DNA from: Erpobdella octoculata
Lineage: Eukaryota; Annelida; Clitellata; Hirudinida; Erpobdellidae
DNA: 64,000 bases
Assembly: GCA_963978895.1 (NCBI GenBank)
Contig: OZ022245.1
Location: 5,827,192-5,891,191 of the forward strand
Direction: 5' to 3'
The notes below the pieces were generated by a model. It searched no databases, was not told the DNA's origin, and saw nothing but the letters and a program-made list of their open reading frames with translations. Position 1 is the first letter of the stretch, and each line of letters begins with the position of its first letter. A program made the position numbers and the translations under genes. Below are positions 61,801 through 64,000 of this stretch, one piece after another.

Positions 61801-62982
61801 AACATCAACTGCACGTACCTCATTGTTTCACCTGGATCAACTGTTATCACGCTGACTTTTTCAGAATTCTCTGTAAGAATATTTAATGGATAATTAAATA
61901 TTATATATTTTTTTGATTTTTGTTAACCCATTACTACATAGCATTCTTTTTAAGGACATGAATTTTCGAATTCAACCTAAAATAGCTAATCAATTGGTTT
62001 TGGTAGATAAAAAAGAAATGTTAATAATTTGGCTACTTTTATAGGAATGTCCTTTAAAAAAATCTAAATATAAAAAAGGTAATTTATATTAAAATTAAGT
62101 ATTTTGTTTTGTCCTTAAAAAACCATGAGCTAATGGGTTTTTGATTGAATACCAGCGAAATTCTTATAGCTGAGTTTTGAAACAAATCAAATGAGGATAG
62201 ACCACATTATATAAAATTAAAAATTGTTCATGGATGGGTTGACAATTATCCCATTTAGGCTAAAACAATTGCTTGATTAAACTTGGGCACTAAAAATAAA
62301 TACTTTTTTTAGACTAATTAAAATTTTGGCACTAAAAAAAAATACTTTTTATGTGTAGATTGAAAGCGAAAAAGGATGTACAAGTGATTTTCTTGAAATA
62401 AGAGACGGAGGTGACGAAGAAGCGCCGTTGTTGCATCGAGCCTGCAGTTTTTTGGCTCCCTCAGGCGTTCGTTCATCGTCAAATCGTCTATTTATGAAAT
62501 TCCACTCTAACGATAAAGTACAATGGCAGGGATTCGAAGTGACCTTCAATTCAGGTATAATTTCATACAAATCTCTGGTAATCTTCTACAAATAAATATT
62601 AAAAGAATCACTGTTTAAAAATTAATATTTTTTAAATATTATTCTATACTATGAAGTTTTTCGCACTCTTTGTCAGCCGAAAATATTTTCATCACAGACA
62701 TAGTTGTATTTTAGAACCTTAAGAATTCTTCATACTTTAAGTTAATGAACTCCAATATGTTGTGACATTTTGTTCAGTTAAGAATTCATCATACATTATA
62801 GGTTAATTAACTCCAATATGTTGTGATATTTAGTTTCAATGTTTCTTTTTCTCCCGGCAGAACCCCGAATAATCAGAAGACGCAGACAACAGCGACTGCC
62901 CATGAAAACAGGAAAGCCGAAAAAGCTTAAACTACACACGCGTACAAAAGCAACAACTGTTTCAACAACAACTTTCCAATAA
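51875..62982 (+). CDS. Secreted astacin (tolloid-like) metalloprotease with three CUB domains (13 exons, 658 aa)
   Basis: Exons: 51875-51959, 54959-55055, 56871-56986, 57460-57580, 57852-58030, 58126-58350, 58806-59033, 59563-59688, 59838-59983, 60888-61077, 61727-61872, 62359-62554, 62861-62982. All borders are AG/GT and in frame. Signal peptide about 1-24. A short Ser/Asn-rich propeptide ends at a furin-like RSKR (72-75). The M12A domain has HEMGHTIGFHHE (zinc ligands His169, His173, His179; catalytic Glu170), a tolloid-type CGCC loop and Met-turn SIMHY (222-226). CUB1 is about 275-392, CUB2 395-504, CUB3 507-618, each split by one intron at a similar place. There is no EGF domain, unlike BMP1/tolloid. 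The C-terminus (619-658) is strongly basic (IIRRRRQQR, KPKKLKLH). The propeptide lacks an FxGD aspartate switch. A matrix or growth-factor processing role is inferred from the family. Confidence 0.9.
52783..52826. repeat. (AT)n microsatellite in astacin intron 1
   Basis: About 44 bases of TA dinucleotide. Confidence 0.95.
53449..54630 (+). pseudogene. Decayed hAT transposon with transposase C-terminal remnant
   Basis: The ends GCCGGATTAACC... and (inverted) GCCGGATTAAGGG are imperfect terminal repeats. Between them, 54055-54300 reads as SEIAKSVCVMCEKLPDDF-type sequence followed by a stop (CRS*) and then ESLPNVKTAMRMF, resembling the C-terminal region of ZMYM-type hAT transposases. It lies in intron 1 of the astacin gene. 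Frameshifts and stops show it is dead. Confidence 0.5.
55612..55915. repeat. Dispersed repeat R5 copy 2
   Basis: A close copy of 21828-22258 with a much shorter CAGA tail (about 55876-55889), inside astacin intron 2. Confidence 0.75.
57085..57300. repeat. Degenerate AACCCAACCC-rich repeat
   Basis: Repeated CCCAACCCA, CAACCTAACCC and GGGTCAACCCGGCCC motifs in the intron before exon 57460. It may be a fragment of a GGCCCG-rich element like family 1. Confidence 0.35.
60741..60812 (-). mobile_element. Decayed tRNA-derived SINE head
   Basis: On the minus strand TGGCCTAGTAATTAAG resembles an A box and AGTTTGAATCC a B box, spaced as in a tRNA, but the stems do not pair. It lies in the astacin intron before exon 60888. 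Confidence 0.4.
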
Positions 62983-62983
62983 A
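62978..62983 (+). terminator. AATAAA overlapping the astacin stop codon
   Basis: CAA-TAA-A contains AATAAA, so the nearest polyadenylation hexamer overlaps the TAA stop at 62980-62982. If used, the 3' UTR would be only about 20 bases. Confidence 0.4.
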
Positions 62984-63062
62984 AAAACAAATCACCACAA
63001 GTCTTCTTTCTTATTACAAATTTGAGCTTTTCATGTGAAAACTCATTTTAATAACTTAATAG

Positions 63063-64000
63063 TTATCATCACCGTATCGCCATCGTCATCATAACCGTCA
63101 TCGTCATCGTCGTCGTCGTCATCGTCATTGCCAACGTCATCATCATCAATGCCTTCATCCATATTCACAATAAATTCTTGTTAAATACGAGATAATTTTC
63201 AGTTTCAAGCTACTTGAGATGGAAATAAAAGTTCTACTTTTATTAATTCTTAGTTAGAATAGCACACGGATTCTAATTAAACTTCCAAATATATTTAGCG
63301 TGAGCAGTTTATGCACAATTCAAAATTTATAATCGAATTCGATCTTCAACTGAATAAAGGCGTAGGCGAATAAAACCAATACAAGACGAAAACGCTCCTT
63401 TTTGCACCACATCGCACTTATGATGCAATTGCTCTGTTACCATGGAAGGGCGTAATAAAATGAAGATTATTTCTTGAAGTGGGGTGAGGGAGTGTAAGGG
63501 CGGGCTGCTAAAAAGTGACAAATCGTAGAAACGTGGACAGGTGATTGTGGTATAGCGTTAAAGCATTTATCTCTGGACCTAAGAATCGGGGTTTCGAATC
63601 CCGCATGCGTCACCAGCGTCTGCAAAGGTTGTGAGTAGGCGGTTGTGGTTGTTCTGAAAAATGAACCACGAGTCAGTAAGAAAAGTTTCATATTCTTCGT
63701 ATTCTTAGCTTAGAAGTCTAACTACTGACGTCACGTTAAAGCATGGTTATGAGTTTGTGTGTGATAGTTTTAGTAATGAGAGGTCATTGGACAAAAAGAC
63801 GGCTGAAAGGTCATGGCCATTATAAGTCGAAAAAGGAAGTATTTTCTTATTTTCTACAAATTTTGATAAATAAATAAAACAATTTTTTTTATAAATTTTC
63901 ACATGTTTTGCCATTTTTTTCTGTGAATTGGAAATTTTTCTTTATCATCTCTTCTTAAGGGTCTGTGCATAAGTGCATAACGCATATGCATAGGTAGGTA
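63063..64000 (+). repeat. Repeat block R6 copy 2 (uninterrupted)
   Basis: A counterpart of 47025-47825 plus 49250-49400 without the Helitron. It includes a GTCATC/GTCGTC microsatellite (63070-63150) and a tRNA-like head at 63535-63640, and runs off the window at the point where copy 1 enters the TATGTG array. Confidence 0.8.
63535..63640 (+). mobile_element. tRNA-like SINE head inside R6 copy 2
   Basis: Shares TGGTATAG, GGTTTCGAATCCCG and GCGTCACCAGCGTCTGC with the head at 47485-47590. The cloverleaf is not intact. Confidence 0.5.

Overview
This is a 64 kb piece of an AT-rich invertebrate animal nuclear genome. The evidence is short coding exons joined by GT-AG introns, eukaryotic tRNA genes with internal A/B boxes and T-run terminators, animal protein families (cathepsin B, PHRF1-like, PHF20-like, tolloid-like astacin), dense microsatellites, and many DNA transposons. 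I cannot name the phylum firmly; a small-genome marine invertebrate such as an ascidian is only a guess.

Layout. 1-2.5 kb: nested Helitron-type elements. 2.57 kb: tRNA-Thr. 4.1-19.5 kb: three tandem cathepsin B genes on the minus strand. Each has eight coding exons with identical phases, a non-coding first exon and a recognisable TATA promoter; two promoters also carry a CACGTGAC site. 20-25 kb: repeats only. 25.1-30.7 kb: a minus-strand RING-PHD gene resembling PHRF1, with an N-terminus built from repeated acidic exons. 31-36 kb: mostly transposon debris. 36.26 kb: tRNA-Pro. 36.7-44.0 kb: a minus-strand gene resembling PHF20/PHF20L1 (two Tudor-like domains, a C2H2 finger, a PHD-like Cys cluster, a C-terminal helix). 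44.4 and 45.0 kb: tRNA-Glu and tRNA-Val. 47-50 kb: a repeat block split by a Helitron, then a nearly perfect ~0.79 kb TATGTG array. 51.9-63.0 kb: a plus-strand secreted astacin with three CUB domains and a basic tail. 63.1-64 kb: a second copy of the 47 kb block without the Helitron.

Genes and products. The cathepsin B paralogs and the astacin are secretory-pathway proteases. PHRF1-like and PHF20-like are nuclear chromatin or transcription proteins. They are neighbours but nothing ties them into one pathway.

The strongest unusual signal is mobile. At least three families of small non-autonomous Helitron-like elements (A|TC...CTAG|T ends, 3' hairpins) fill introns and spacers. Two have an uninterrupted paralogous sequence in the window for comparison. 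Several hAT-type and pogo-type elements have readable target-site duplications. I found no evidence for a wholly new gene system. Exon joins were read by eye; every coding exon chain given below keeps frame except one join in the PHF20-like gene, which I flag.
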